From assembly GCA_964539305.1 (NCBI GenBank), contig CAZIIM010000025.1, positions 1-27,291 on the forward strand: DNA of 27,291 nucleotides. Reading direction: 5' to 3'. The stretch's first letter is position 1. Every line of letters begins with the position of its first letter. The position numbers were made by a program, and so were the translations under genes. Shown here one piece after another: positions 8,391 to 16,789 of this stretch. The notes under the pieces were generated by a model. The model searched no databases. It was not told the origin of the DNA and was given only the letters and a program-made list of their open reading frames with translations. The DNA is from CAZNUM01 sp964539305 (GTDB lineage: Bacteria; Fidelibacterota; Marinisomatia; Marinisomatales; TCS55).

Positions 8391-9641
8391 TTACTCCGCA
8401 ATCCGCTGGATATCCGCCCCTAAGGACCTGAATTTTTCTTCGATCTTCTCATATCCACGGTCAATGTGATACACGCGGCTGATTTCCGACTGACCCTCGG
8501 CAATTAAGGCGGCGATGACCAGAGAAGCACTGGCCCGTATATCCGTGGACATCACCGGCGCCCCCCTTAAACTTTCAACCCCCCTCACCACGGCCACATT
8601 ATTTTCCAGGTGAATATTGGCTCCCAGCCGGATCAATTCCGGTACATGGGCAAAGCGATCATGGTAAATGGAATCTGTCACCACCGAGGACCCCTCCGCT
8701 ACCGTCATGAGGGCCACCCACTGGGCTTGCAAATCGGTGGGGAACCCGGGGTAGACATCGGTTGTCAGATCGCAACTTTTTAGTCGATCAGGTGCCGTAA
8801 CCTTAATATCCTTCCCCTCCACCTCAACCTCTGCCCCGGCCTGTTGTAATTTTTCCATCACCACCTTCAGGTGATCGGGTTCTGCATTTTTGACAATGAT
8901 GGTACCCAGGGCCGCCCCGGCGATTAAAAAGGTCCCGGCCTCGATCCGGTCCGGGATCACGGTCACTTCCACCCTTTTCAATTGCCGGACACCTTCAATC
9001 GTTAAACTATTGCTTCCCACACCGGAAATGTTGGCACCCATGGCGTTGAGCACATCACAGAGTTGGGTAATTTCCGGTTCACGAGCTGCATTATTAATCA
9101 AGGTTGTTCCCTGTGCCAATACGGCGGCCATGAGAATATTTCCGGTGGCACCCACGGAAGGAGTTTCGAAATGAATTTCATTCCCGGTGAGTTTTTCCGC
9201 CTGTGCCTGAATGTATCCCTGTTTCAACTCAATAGTGGCGCCCAGCCGCTCGAATCCTTTTAAATGGTAATCTACCGGTCGAGGACCCCAGGCACAGCCT
9301 CCGGGCAGCGACACCTGTGCCCGGCCAAAACGCCCCAACAGGGGACCCATGGCATAAAAGGACGCGCGCATGGTTTTCACCAGCTCATACGGGGCTACCG
9401 GTGTATCGACCGTGGAACCGTCAATCACTAATGTGTGATTTTTAAACTGGACACGGGCACCGGTCATTTTCAGGAGTTTGACCATTGTTCGGGTATCCCG
9501 CAGATCCGGGACACGGTGAATGATTGTTTTTCCGTCGACCAGCAGGGCGGAAACCATAATAGGCAAAACCGCATTTTTAGCACCGCTGACAGTGACTTCA
9601 CCACACAGGGGGTTCCCACCGCGGATAACGAATTTATCCAC
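8391..9641 (-). CDS. murA: UDP-N-acetylglucosamine 1-carboxyvinyltransferase
   Basis: 416 residues, the usual MurA length. It transfers enolpyruvate from PEP to UDP-GlcNAc, the first committed step of peptidoglycan synthesis in the cytosol. Seen are SGAKNAVLP (19-27, with the catalytic K22/N23 pair), MRASFYAMGPLLGRFG, the fosfomycin-target loop LPGGCAWGPRP with Cys116, and RIEAGTFLIAGAA. Cys at position 116 rather than Asp predicts the fosfomycin-sensitive form. The start is GTG at 9641, inside the last codons of recN (8 bp overlap); the family N-terminus (MDKFVIRGG) supports this choice. Confidence 0.97.
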   Translation of the reverse strand: MDKFVIRGGNPLCGEVTVSGAKNAVLPIMVSALLVDGKTIIHRVPDLRDTRTMVKLLKMTGARVQFKNHTLVIDGSTVDTPVAPYELVKTMRASFYAMGPLLGRFGRAQVSLPGGCAWGPRPVDYHLKGFERLGATIELKQGYIQAQAEKLTGNEIHFETPSVGATGNILMAAVLAQGTTLINNAAREPEITQLCDVLNAMGANISGVGSNSLTIEGVRQLKRVEVTVIPDRIEAGTFLIAGAALGTIIVKNAEPDHLKVVMEKLQQAGAEVEVEGKDIKVTAPDRLKSCDLTTDVYPGFPTDLQAQWVALMTVAEGSSVVTDSIYHDRFAHVPELIRLGANIHLENNVAVVRGVESLRGAPVMSTDIRASASLVIAALIAEGQSEISRVYHIDRGYEKIEEKFRSLGADIQRIAE

Positions 9642-11289
9642 GAGCCATATCCAGGAATTTCTTCGCTGTGGAGCGGGTTTCGTCCGTCACCATGGCCCCG
9701 GAGAATAATTCTGCCACAGCCTGGACTTTCTCTTCAGCGGTCAAGTAGGAGAATCTGACTTCTGTCTGGTTTCCGGTCACCTGCTTCTGGACATAAAGAT
9801 GATGGTCCGCCCGGGAGGCAATCTGGGGAAGGTGTGTAATACAAAGTACCTGTTTTTCCCTCGATAGCCGGTGGAGACTTTCGGCCACTTTTTCCGCAGC
9901 CTGACCGGAAATGCCCGAATCAATTTCATCAAAGATCAGGGTTTCAACCGGGTCATTCGCCTGAAGCACCGATTTAATCGCCAGCATTATTCTGGATATT
10001 TCACCCCCGGAAGCAATGTATTGCAAAGGTTTCGGATCTTCCCCCGGATTGGCACTTAGTAAAAACACTACCTTGTCAAATCCTTTTTGACCAATCTTCA
10101 CCTTGTTTGCATCCACGACCAATGGAGAGTTATCATCCTTTTCCAAGGTTAATTCCACGCGGAACCGTGCATCCGGCATATTCAAGGTCGCCATTTCTTT
10201 CTCGATGGCCGTTTCGAGCTTTCCCGAATACTCCCGTCGTGTTTGATGCAGTTGGACTGCCATTGAACGGTATTTATCCAACAGCCACGTTAGTTCCTTT
10301 TTCAATAATGCAATGTCTTCATCCAGGTGTTCCAGGCGGGAAAAGGTCTTTTCCGCGTTCTGCCTGAATTCCTGGACCGCTTCAAGGGAACCGCCATATT
10401 TCCGTTTTAATGTTTCAATGGATCCCAACCGTTCCTCAATATCCCTGAGACGGGCAGGGTCGTGGTCCAGTTCATTCACATGCTGAACCAAAGCAGCCGT
10501 GGCTTCCTGAATGGTGATTGCCGCCTGATCAAATAACTGCCGAAGGGGTCGTAGGGATTCGTCGTAACGGCTCAGGCGCTCCAGACTCTGCATCGTGTCC
10601 GACAGTTTCTGATAGATGGATTGATCCCCTTCCACCAGCATAAGTTTCATTCCGGCAACCGCCTCCACCAATTCGTCCATGTGACTCAATGTTTTCAATT
10701 CACGACTCAGTTCAATATCCTCCCCAATTTCGGGATGGACCGAGTCAATTTCCTGAATCTGAAATTCCAACAGGGCTCTTTCGTTGGCGCTGGACGCTAG
10801 CTGGGTCACCATTTGGTCTAATTGTTTTTGTTTCTCCAGGATAGTCTGGCAGCAGGTCTTGATTTCTTCAACCTGGGCTTCGTGATTACAGAAACTGTCC
10901 AGGAAATCAATGTGAGTTTCGGAATCCATTATATATTGCTGCTCGTGTTGGCCGTGGAAGTCAGCCACCCCTTTTGCCCGGAGTCGATAGGGTGTTTCCT
11001 TGATCGGTTCATCGTTAATAAAGGATCGGGTGCGTCCGCTCCGGGAAATGACGCGTCGAAACAGGAATGTTTCCTGAGACTCCCGATGTTCCACTTCCAC
11101 CACAGCCCGTTCCTGACCGCTGCGAAGGTCCGTTTTAAGGGCTTTTCCTCCCAGTGCCAACCCCAGCGCTTTTACCAGAATCGATTTTCCGGCCCCTGTT
11201 TCCCCTGTAATGACGGTTAATCCCGGCTTTAAAGGAAGATCCAGTTCCCGAATGATGGCATAATCTTTAACGGACAGGCGAGTGATCAT
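9634..11289 (-). CDS. recN: DNA repair protein RecN
   Basis: 551 residues, close to the family's usual 550-560. An SMC-like ATPase acting in double-strand break repair. Walker A is GETGAGKS (29-36), the QHEQQ Q-loop motif is at 114-118, the middle (about 140-350) is Glu/Leu-rich and likely coiled coil, and the C-terminal head carries the SGGEISRIMLA signature and Walker B TLIFDEIDSGISG. The start ATG overlaps the VanZ-like stop by 4 bp, and the stop lies inside the murA start, so recN is embedded in a coupled gene string. No LexA-like box could be recognised upstream because there is no intergenic space. Confidence 0.96.
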   Translation of the reverse strand: MITRLSVKDYAIIRELDLPLKPGLTVITGETGAGKSILVKALGLALGGKALKTDLRSGQERAVVEVEHRESQETFLFRRVISRSGRTRSFINDEPIKETPYRLRAKGVADFHGQHEQQYIMDSETHIDFLDSFCNHEAQVEEIKTCCQTILEKQKQLDQMVTQLASSANERALLEFQIQEIDSVHPEIGEDIELSRELKTLSHMDELVEAVAGMKLMLVEGDQSIYQKLSDTMQSLERLSRYDESLRPLRQLFDQAAITIQEATAALVQHVNELDHDPARLRDIEERLGSIETLKRKYGGSLEAVQEFRQNAEKTFSRLEHLDEDIALLKKELTWLLDKYRSMAVQLHQTRREYSGKLETAIEKEMATLNMPDARFRVELTLEKDDNSPLVVDANKVKIGQKGFDKVVFLLSANPGEDPKPLQYIASGGEISRIMLAIKSVLQANDPVETLIFDEIDSGISGQAAEKVAESLHRLSREKQVLCITHLPQIASRADHHLYVQKQVTGNQTEVRFSYLTAEEKVQAVAELFSGAMVTDETRSTAKKFLDMARG

Positions 11290-11642
11290 TGTGAAAAAAC
11301 ACGATTATAAGTGTGAACGGCCAGACAGCCCAGACTGATACCGATGGTGTCTGCCAGGACATCATAACCGCTGGAATACCGTCCGGCGATAAAGGATTGG
11401 AAATATTCGTCAACCAGAGCAAAGCCCAACCCGCCCAGAACAATCAGAATGACCATCTTTAAGGTTACAGTATTCAGGCTTTTTACTGCAAGAATTCCCA
11501 GCAGAAAATATTCTATCATGTGGAGAAGTTTATCCCAGGTAAGCAAAAACAACCGCGGCAGATTATCATGGGGAATACTGGAAAGGGTTAATATTAACCC
11601 CATGTATAACACTAGAAGAATTCTATAACTACGTTTACTCAT
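11286..11642 (-). CDS. VanZ-like membrane protein
   Basis: 118 residues when started at the ATG at 11642; a longer frame to 11777 exists but would be buried in nnr. Four hydrophobic spans, with the VanZ-family residues LTLSSIPHD, DKLLHMIEYFLLGIL and DEYFQSFIAGRYSSGYDVLAD. The start overlaps the nnr stop by 8 bp and the stop overlaps the recN start by 4 bp. The family's biochemical role is unclear; the name comes from a teicoplanin-resistance accessory gene, and no antibiotic role should be read into it here. Confidence 0.85.
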   Translation of the reverse strand: MSKRSYRILLVLYMGLILTLSSIPHDNLPRLFLLTWDKLLHMIEYFLLGILAVKSLNTVTLKMVILIVLGGLGFALVDEYFQSFIAGRYSSGYDVLADTIGISLGCLAVHTYNRVFSQ

Positions 11643-13158
11643 AGGCCTTAAGGACGGAAGGAATATGACTGAGAAGATCGGAAGCCAACAGTCCTCGCTG
11701 CCCTTTTTCGACAGCGACTTCATCTGCTGCCTTTCCATGAAGGTAGACCCCCAGAACAGCGGCCTTTTCCGGTTCATGACCCTGGGCCAGCAATCCGCCG
11801 ATCACGCCTGAGAGCACATCGCCCGTCCCTCCAGTGGCCAGACCGGGATTTCCGCTGGAATTCACAAAGCCCGTATGGTTCCAGGCCAAACATGTCGGCG
11901 CGTTTTTCAATACCAGAATACAGTTGATTTTTTCCAGAAACCGGTCGATGGTTGCCACCAGATTCTGCTGTATTTTATCCGGCGACAGATTCACCAGCCG
12001 GCTGAATTCACCGTAGTGGGGAGTCAGAACAACCGGATATTGGGCTGCATTTAAAATGGTTGGATCCTCGTAGGCGGCCCGCAAGCCGTCGGCATCCAGT
12101 ATGAGCGGCTTTGGAGCGGAACGAATCAATTTTTTTACCAGTTCTCTGGTACCCTCCGCCTGCCCCAATCCGGGTCCAATGACAATCGCGTCGCACCAAT
12201 CAAACCAGTCTTCGATGACAGGATAATGGTTGACGGACAAGTAGCCCTGCCCCTCATCCTCACAGGGGACGGTCATTCCCTCCGTAATTTTGATTTCGTA
12301 GATGGAATCCAACGAGGCAGGGGCACAGGCAACGGCTAAACCGGCTCCGCTTCTCAGAGCGCCCATGGTAGCTAAATAGGCGGCTCCCGTCATTCCCGTG
12401 GAACCGGCCACCAGCAACACTTTTCCCTGGGCGTGCTTGTGTGTACGGGACTGGAGAGGTTTCAGCCAGGAGTGAACATTCTGTTCCGTCGTTAAATGCC
12501 ATTGCCTTCCATCGAGTTTGTCGATTTCAGGAAAACCAATATCCACGACCTGAATTATGCCTGCATGGGATTTTCCCGGTTCCAAATACAGGCCGAGTTT
12601 TCCTAACCCCATTGTGACAGTTAGATCAGCATGGACAGCCACAGGATCCAACCTCCCTGTATTGGCTTCCACTCCGGAAGGAATGTCCGCAGAAACAACA
12701 TCGGCGTCAAGGCTGTTTATCCATTGAACCCAGGGAACCATTACTTCCCGTAGCGGCGCTTTAAAGCCCGTACCCAGCAGGCAATCGATTACCAGATTAA
12801 ACTCCGGCAATTCATCAGGTAGATTAGTATAAAAATCAACGGCAAGACCTTGCTGAATGCATTGCTCATAATAATGCCGTGGCGCACCGGATAAACTGCT
12901 TTCATCCCCCAGGTAAAATAGATGAACACGGAATCCCTTCGACTTTAGAATCGCAGCTGCGGCAAAACCATCACCGCCATTGTTCCCTTTCCCACAAATA
13001 ATACCAATGCAAGGATCGTGCTGATCCGCCAGGTGTTTTACGACCGCTTCCGCAATTTTTTGCCCCGCATTGCCCATTAATTCCTGGTCAGATATTCCAA
13101 ATTCGTCCTGGGCGCGCCGGTCCAGTTCCCGGGATTGTTCTTTGGTTAAAAGTCGCAT
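11635..13158 (-). CDS. nnr: Bifunctional NAD(P)H-hydrate epimerase / ADP-dependent NAD(P)H-hydrate dehydratase
   Basis: 507 residues, a fusion of two repair activities that rescue hydrated NADH/NADPH. The N-terminal YjeF_N epimerase domain (1 to about 215) shows GKGNNGGDG (56-64), DCLLGTG and SADIPSGV. The C-terminal ribokinase-like dehydratase domain (about 225-507) shows the GSTGMTGAAYLA start, IGPGLGQ, ILDADGL, LTPHYGEF and the ATP-site motif GLATGGTGDVLSG with catalytic D447. Starts with ATG 3 bp after the acpS stop. The tight link of acpS and nnr is common in bacteria. Confidence 0.96.
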   Translation of the reverse strand: MRLLTKEQSRELDRRAQDEFGISDQELMGNAGQKIAEAVVKHLADQHDPCIGIICGKGNNGGDGFAAAAILKSKGFRVHLFYLGDESSLSGAPRHYYEQCIQQGLAVDFYTNLPDELPEFNLVIDCLLGTGFKAPLREVMVPWVQWINSLDADVVSADIPSGVEANTGRLDPVAVHADLTVTMGLGKLGLYLEPGKSHAGIIQVVDIGFPEIDKLDGRQWHLTTEQNVHSWLKPLQSRTHKHAQGKVLLVAGSTGMTGAAYLATMGALRSGAGLAVACAPASLDSIYEIKITEGMTVPCEDEGQGYLSVNHYPVIEDWFDWCDAIVIGPGLGQAEGTRELVKKLIRSAPKPLILDADGLRAAYEDPTILNAAQYPVVLTPHYGEFSRLVNLSPDKIQQNLVATIDRFLEKINCILVLKNAPTCLAWNHTGFVNSSGNPGLATGGTGDVLSGVIGGLLAQGHEPEKAAVLGVYLHGKAADEVAVEKGQRGLLASDLLSHIPSVLKAYE

Positions 13159-13161
13159 GAT

Positions 13162-13521
13162 TTACGGTTCAAAATACACGGCAAAGGCAATGGCGAAATC
13201 CTCGGTATGGGAGATACTGACACGTATTGAGTTCTTGTCCTGACTTTCCGGTAGGATTTTTACGAGCGGGGCTCCGTTTTCATCATTCATAATTTCCAAC
13301 CGGTTAAAAGGTACATTTAATTTACGGTTAGATGAAAGGAGTGCTTTCTTGATGGCTTCTTTGGCAGCAAATCGGCCTGCGAAATGAATGGCCGGTTCCG
13401 CTTTATTCTCGCAATAATTTATTTCGGCAGGTGTAAAGATCTTTGTTTTAAATCGAGGCGTGTTTTCCTCTAGCAGCTTGGCCATGCGTCGAACAGAAAC
13501 AAGGTCTGTTCCGATCGAAAT
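13162..13521 (-). CDS. acpS: Holo-[acyl-carrier-protein] synthase, probable ATT start
   Basis: AcpS moves the phosphopantetheine arm of CoA onto apo-ACP. The first ATG in frame (13485) would give 107 residues starting MAKLLEEN, which lacks the conserved N-terminal strand. Reading further upstream in the same frame gives SIGTDLVSVRR directly before MAKLL: this is the family's GxGxD segment with the magnesium-binding Asp. The frame closes at a TGA (13534-13536), and no ATG, GTG or TTG lies between. The best start is ATT at 13519-13521, giving 119 residues, the usual AcpS length, with Asp6 and Glu55 (GRFAAKEA) as metal ligands and VSISHTEDFAIA near the C-terminus. ATT lies one base after the stop of the upstream HAD gene, suggesting termination-reinitiation. 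A sequencing indel or +1 frameshift are alternatives. Confidence 0.85.
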   Translation of the reverse strand: MSIGTDLVSVRRMAKLLEENTPRFKTKIFTPAEINYCENKAEPAIHFAGRFAAKEAIKKALLSSNRKLNVPFNRLEIMNDENGAPLVKILPESQDKNSIRVSISHTEDFAIAFAVYFEP

Positions 13522-13522
13522 T

Positions 13523-14206
13523 TCAGCCGTTGTTCAACTCCCGAACAATGCCAACCAGTTCATAAATATCATTCACGTCCCAGTCGGCCCCGGATTCAAC
13601 TGTACCGAACGTATCCCCGTAACGGGCGAAAATTGTGCGGATCCCCAGTTGGCTGGCACCCACCATATCTCGTTCCGGCCAATCGCCAATCATGAGCGCT
13701 TCATCCGGTGTAATTTTTAATTGATCCATGGCCATCTGAAAGGGTTTGGGGGAGGGTTTTCGCACATTGGTATCGTCGAATGTGAGAACCAAATCGAACA
13801 GGTGATGAAGGTTTAAATAATACAGGCGCATCCAGGCCTCTCGGCTGGGGGCATCTGAAACCACCGCCAGTTTAATTCCCATTTTGAGTAATTCGAACAG
13901 GGTTTTATTAACATTGGGGTAAACCAGTAATGTGGCCTCCCGAGCCCGCCGATAAGCCACAATGCCCGCTGCCAAAATTTTATTACTGACGCTCCCCATG
14001 GTGTCCATTAAAAATTCATTGAAAACCTGCTGATTTTCCCAGCCTTTTTCCATATACAAATCAATGATGGCATCGTACGACTTTTTCTCATCCGCCTCCA
14101 AACCCGCTTCAATCATGGCTGTAATGGCAGCCTGAACGGCAAACTGCTTCATTTTAATAAAGTCCAGGAGCGTATTGTCCAGGTCGAAAATGATCGCTTT
14201 GATCAT
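13523..14206 (-). CDS. HAD-superfamily hydrolase (phosphatase-like)
   Basis: 227 residues. All HAD motifs are present: FDLDNT (7-12, nucleophile D8 and acid/base D10), VVSDAP with S117, RKPSPKPF with K150, and IGDWPERD (173-180, D175/D180). A helical cap lies between motifs I and II (about 15-95). Members are mostly small-molecule phosphatases; resemblance to archaeal-type glyceraldehyde-3-phosphate or phosphoglycolate phosphatases is possible but the substrate cannot be named. It follows the TPR gene by 25 bp, and its TGA lies one base before the proposed acpS start. Confidence 0.88.
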   Translation of the reverse strand: MIKAIIFDLDNTLLDFIKMKQFAVQAAITAMIEAGLEADEKKSYDAIIDLYMEKGWENQQVFNEFLMDTMGSVSNKILAAGIVAYRRAREATLLVYPNVNKTLFELLKMGIKLAVVSDAPSREAWMRLYYLNLHHLFDLVLTFDDTNVRKPSPKPFQMAMDQLKITPDEALMIGDWPERDMVGASQLGIRTIFARYGDTFGTVESGADWDVNDIYELVGIVRELNNG

Positions 14207-14231
14207 AATGGTTGTTTATCAGGCGGGAGAA

Positions 14232-15554
14232 CTAATCCTGGTATTTCTGGGGATTATTAATACGGTCCAGTTCGTACTCCGCCATTTTCCGCCAGGAGCG
14301 ATCGTTCCGCGACCGTTCTAGTGCATTCAGGGCAGCTGTTTTATTTCCCTGTCCCTGGCACCACTCGGCAACCCCCAGCTCATACCAGCCTCCGCCAAAA
14401 CGTTGTTTTAGCTCGGTGCAGGTCCGGGCGGCCTTTTTCGCCTTTTCACATTCGCCCAGGTGATTATAGGCAGTAGCCATGTTGAACCAAACCATGGCAT
14501 CCTTCCCGTTCAGTTCCGACGCGGAGGTCAGGTTGGCCACAGCCGACTCCCACTTTTCTTCCTTAATATCGATCAGACCTAATTTGGCAAACCCTTTTGC
14601 ATAGGTGGGACTCACCTGGGTGGCAATCGTTAATACCTGACGGGCTTTATCTAAATCATTTTGTTGAATATAAATATCTCCCATGGCGCCATAAGCTTTT
14701 TCATAGCCGGGGTAAATGTCCACCGCCGTATTCAGGGCTTCCAGAGCACCATCAATATCATTCTGGGCGCTCTTGGCCAGACCCATGGCAAACCAGCCTT
14801 TATAAAATTTTGGATTGATGTCCAAGGCTTTTTGGTAGTGAACAATCGCTTTTGCTTTGTCGCCCAGTTTTGACTGAATGACACCGATCTGATAGTGGGC
14901 CTGAAAAAAGGTGGAATCAATCTCCAGGGCCTTTTTAAACGATTCCATGGCCCCATCCAAATCGCCGCGGCGGTAAGCTGTATTACCATCATTGAAGAAT
15001 TTCTTGGCGACGGTCTTAATCGCCACGCGGGCTGTTTCATGATAAGGGTAAAGCTCTAATGCTTTCCTGAACAACTTCACGGCTTCAAAGAATTTCTCCT
15101 GGCGAAATTTGGCCAATCCCATACTGTAAGCCGCCTCAGCAAAATTGGGGTATTTCTCCAGAGCCAGGGCAAACGTCTCATAAGCTTCATCCAATTCATG
15201 GTTTTTCATCGCCCGGCCCCCTTTGCTCATGAGAGTGTTTAATTCATTCAGCCGGTCAAACTCATCCCGGAAATCCTGGTTTTCCGGGTCCGCTTCAATG
15301 GCTTTCTTTAAATAATCCTGGGTGGCTTTCATTTCCCCCTTGCGGAGGGATACATGGGCCAGACCGATAAAGGCCGGTGCAAAGGTGGGATCTATTTCCA
15401 GAAGACTTTTAAAAGCCTGTTCGGCGCCATCAAAGTCACCGGAATCCAGTTTTGCTTCCGCAGCCTGATAGCCACTTTCCAGGTCTTGGCTAAAGGCGAA
15501 AGCAACCAGAAGGATTAGTACCAATGGTAATCGTTTTAAACGTGTATTCATCAT
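14232..15554 (-). CDS. Secreted or periplasmic TPR-repeat protein
   Basis: 440 residues. Residues 1-23 form a signal peptide (basic start, Leu/Val core, AFAFSQ cleavage region). The rest is built of about ten to eleven tetratricopeptide repeats of 34 residues, for example the unit starting AEQAFKSLLEIDPTFAPAF and those starting AIVHYQKALDINPKF and ALEALNTAVDIYPGY. TPR arrays are protein-docking scaffolds; the partner is unknown. Two adjacent ATGs (15554 and 15551) follow AAGGGA. The start is only 14 nt from the 3' CCA of the tRNA-Leu, so its mRNA leader is probably freed by tRNA 3' processing. Confidence 0.88.
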   Translation of the reverse strand: MMNTRLKRLPLVLILLVAFAFSQDLESGYQAAEAKLDSGDFDGAEQAFKSLLEIDPTFAPAFIGLAHVSLRKGEMKATQDYLKKAIEADPENQDFRDEFDRLNELNTLMSKGGRAMKNHELDEAYETFALALEKYPNFAEAAYSMGLAKFRQEKFFEAVKLFRKALELYPYHETARVAIKTVAKKFFNDGNTAYRRGDLDGAMESFKKALEIDSTFFQAHYQIGVIQSKLGDKAKAIVHYQKALDINPKFYKGWFAMGLAKSAQNDIDGALEALNTAVDIYPGYEKAYGAMGDIYIQQNDLDKARQVLTIATQVSPTYAKGFAKLGLIDIKEEKWESAVANLTSASELNGKDAMVWFNMATAYNHLGECEKAKKAARTCTELKQRFGGGWYELGVAEWCQGQGNKTAALNALERSRNDRSWRKMAEYELDRINNPQKYQD

Positions 15555-15568
15555 CCTGTTTCCCTTAT

Positions 15569-15655
15569 TGGTGCCGAAGGCCGGACTCGAACCGGCACGA
15601 GGTTACCCCCACTGCCCCCTCAAGACAGCGTGTCTACCAGTTCCACCACTTCGGC
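15569..15655 (-). tRNA. tRNA-Leu(GAG)
   Basis: 87 nt including encoded CCA. The acceptor stem GCCGAAG (15649-15655) pairs fully with CTTCGGC (15573-15579). The D-arm is typical for leucine (TGGTGGAACTGGTAGACAC), the anticodon stem CTGTC/GGCAG encloses loop TTGAGGG with anticodon GAG (15619-15621), a class II long variable arm follows, and the T-loop is GGTTCGAGTCC. It lies 5 nt after secG, the same neighbour as leuU (also GAG) in Escherichia coli, so the linkage may be ancient. Confidence 0.97.
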
Positions 15656-15660
15656 AAAGA

Positions 15661-16011
15661 TTATTTCTGAGTTTCATCCTGAAGCCCCTGAGGCGCCGGA
15701 TTCGGGATCGACAATCCCTGGGCCGGAGACAATGTCCGCTCTTCAGCTGCTTTTTCCACCACCGAGCTGGTGGCTGCCACACCAGCGGATCCAACCAGGC
15801 TAATGAGAATGGCCAATCCCATAAATGCGATTGTAAGCCAGGTCGTAATTTTGCTCAGGATGGTAGCCGCTCCCCGTCCGCCAAAGATGGCGTTGGTCGT
15901 TTGTCCACCAATCGAGCCGGAGAGACCTCCTCCCTGACTGGCCTGCATGAGAACAGTTGCCACCAGTAAAATACTGACCAGGGTATGAATTGTAATTAAA
16001 AATGTAACCAT
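15661..16011 (-). CDS. secG: Preprotein translocase subunit SecG
   Basis: 116 residues: a first membrane span (about 3-21), the conserved cytosolic loop MQASQGGGLSGSIGGQTTNAIFGGRGAATILSKIT, a second span (about 57-76), and a polar Pro/Gln/Glu tail. SecG is the accessory subunit of the SecYEG channel. The ATG directly abuts the tpiA stop (TAAATG), with AGGAAA upstream. The tpiA-secG pairing is widespread in bacteria. Confidence 0.95.
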   Translation of the reverse strand: MVTFLITIHTLVSILLVATVLMQASQGGGLSGSIGGQTTNAIFGGRGAATILSKITTWLTIAFMGLAILISLVGSAGVAATSSVVEKAAEERTLSPAQGLSIPNPAPQGLQDETQK

Positions 16012-16785
16012 TTATTTCCTCAAATAATGCTTTCCAACCGTTTGAATGATTTCACAAAAAGAATCCACCTTTAAACTGGCACCGCCGATTAAAAATCCAT
16101 CCACGCCATCGGCCTGGATCAATTCCAGCGTATTCCCCGGCTTGACTGACCCGCCGTACAAAACGGGAATCTTCTGACTCAACTCAGCTGAATACAAAGT
16201 TTTCAAAATTGTTCGGATGGACTGATGAGCCTCCTGCACCTGTTGAACCGAGGCATTTTCACCTGTGCCAATCGCCCAAACCGGTTCATACGCTACCACT
16301 ACCGATTCCATTTGTTCCGGAGAAACGTCTTTTAATCCTTTTCGAAGCTGGGAGGCCAATACAGCCGTCGTCTGACCGGTTTTTCGTTCATCCAGGGTCT
16401 CACCGATGCAGAACAGGGGAATCATGGATCCTCTCAATACGGCATGAACCTTTTTATTAATCCAATCGTCCGGTTCGCCGAAAACATGCCGTCGCTCCGA
16501 ATGTCCCACAATCACGTAATTCACGCTACAAGCTTTCAGCATATCGACTGATATTTCTCCGGTGAAGGCGCCGGTTGGTTCCCAGTGTACATTTTGAGCC
16601 CCCAACCCAAAGGGCGTATTCTTCAGGATGTCAACCATGGAAAAGAGCGACGTAAAAGGCGGGCAGAATATAACCTTGACCTCTTCTTTATCCAACAGCC
16701 GATTTTTCACTTCACCGACGAAGGATTGTCCTTCCAGTGGCGTCTTGTGCATCTTCCAGTTCCCTGCTACAATGGGTGTCTTCAT
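16012..16785 (-). CDS. tpiA: Triose-phosphate isomerase
   Basis: 257 residues from the ATG at 16785 (MKTPIVAGNWKMHK). A longer frame to 16851 overlaps pgk and lacks family support; a GGAG within the last pgk codons lies 10 nt before the chosen ATG. Catalytic residues are N9, K11, H95 (VIVGHSERR) and E167 (AYEPVWAIGTG); the phosphate-gripping LYGGSVKPGN and FLIGGASLK segments are intact. It interconverts DHAP and glyceraldehyde-3-phosphate in glycolysis and gluconeogenesis. Directly after pgk (4 bp gap), as is common. Confidence 0.97.
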   Translation of the reverse strand: MKTPIVAGNWKMHKTPLEGQSFVGEVKNRLLDKEEVKVIFCPPFTSLFSMVDILKNTPFGLGAQNVHWEPTGAFTGEISVDMLKACSVNYVIVGHSERRHVFGEPDDWINKKVHAVLRGSMIPLFCIGETLDERKTGQTTAVLASQLRKGLKDVSPEQMESVVVAYEPVWAIGTGENASVQQVQEAHQSIRTILKTLYSAELSQKIPVLYGGSVKPGNTLELIQADGVDGFLIGGASLKVDSFCEIIQTVGKHYLRK

Positions 16786-16789
16786 AAGG

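Noticed and set aside
10822..11220. 132-residue plus-strand open frame
   Set aside because: Lies antisense within recN, whose motifs are intact; composition is that of a shadow frame.
11643..11777. Longer N-terminus for the VanZ-like protein
   Set aside because: The extra 45 residues are the shadow of nnr and are not hydrophobic; ATG 11642 gives the normal family start.
14232..15554. Tandem DNA repeat within the TPR gene
   Set aside because: The periodicity is at protein level (34-residue TPR units) with diverged DNA, not a recent sequence repeat.
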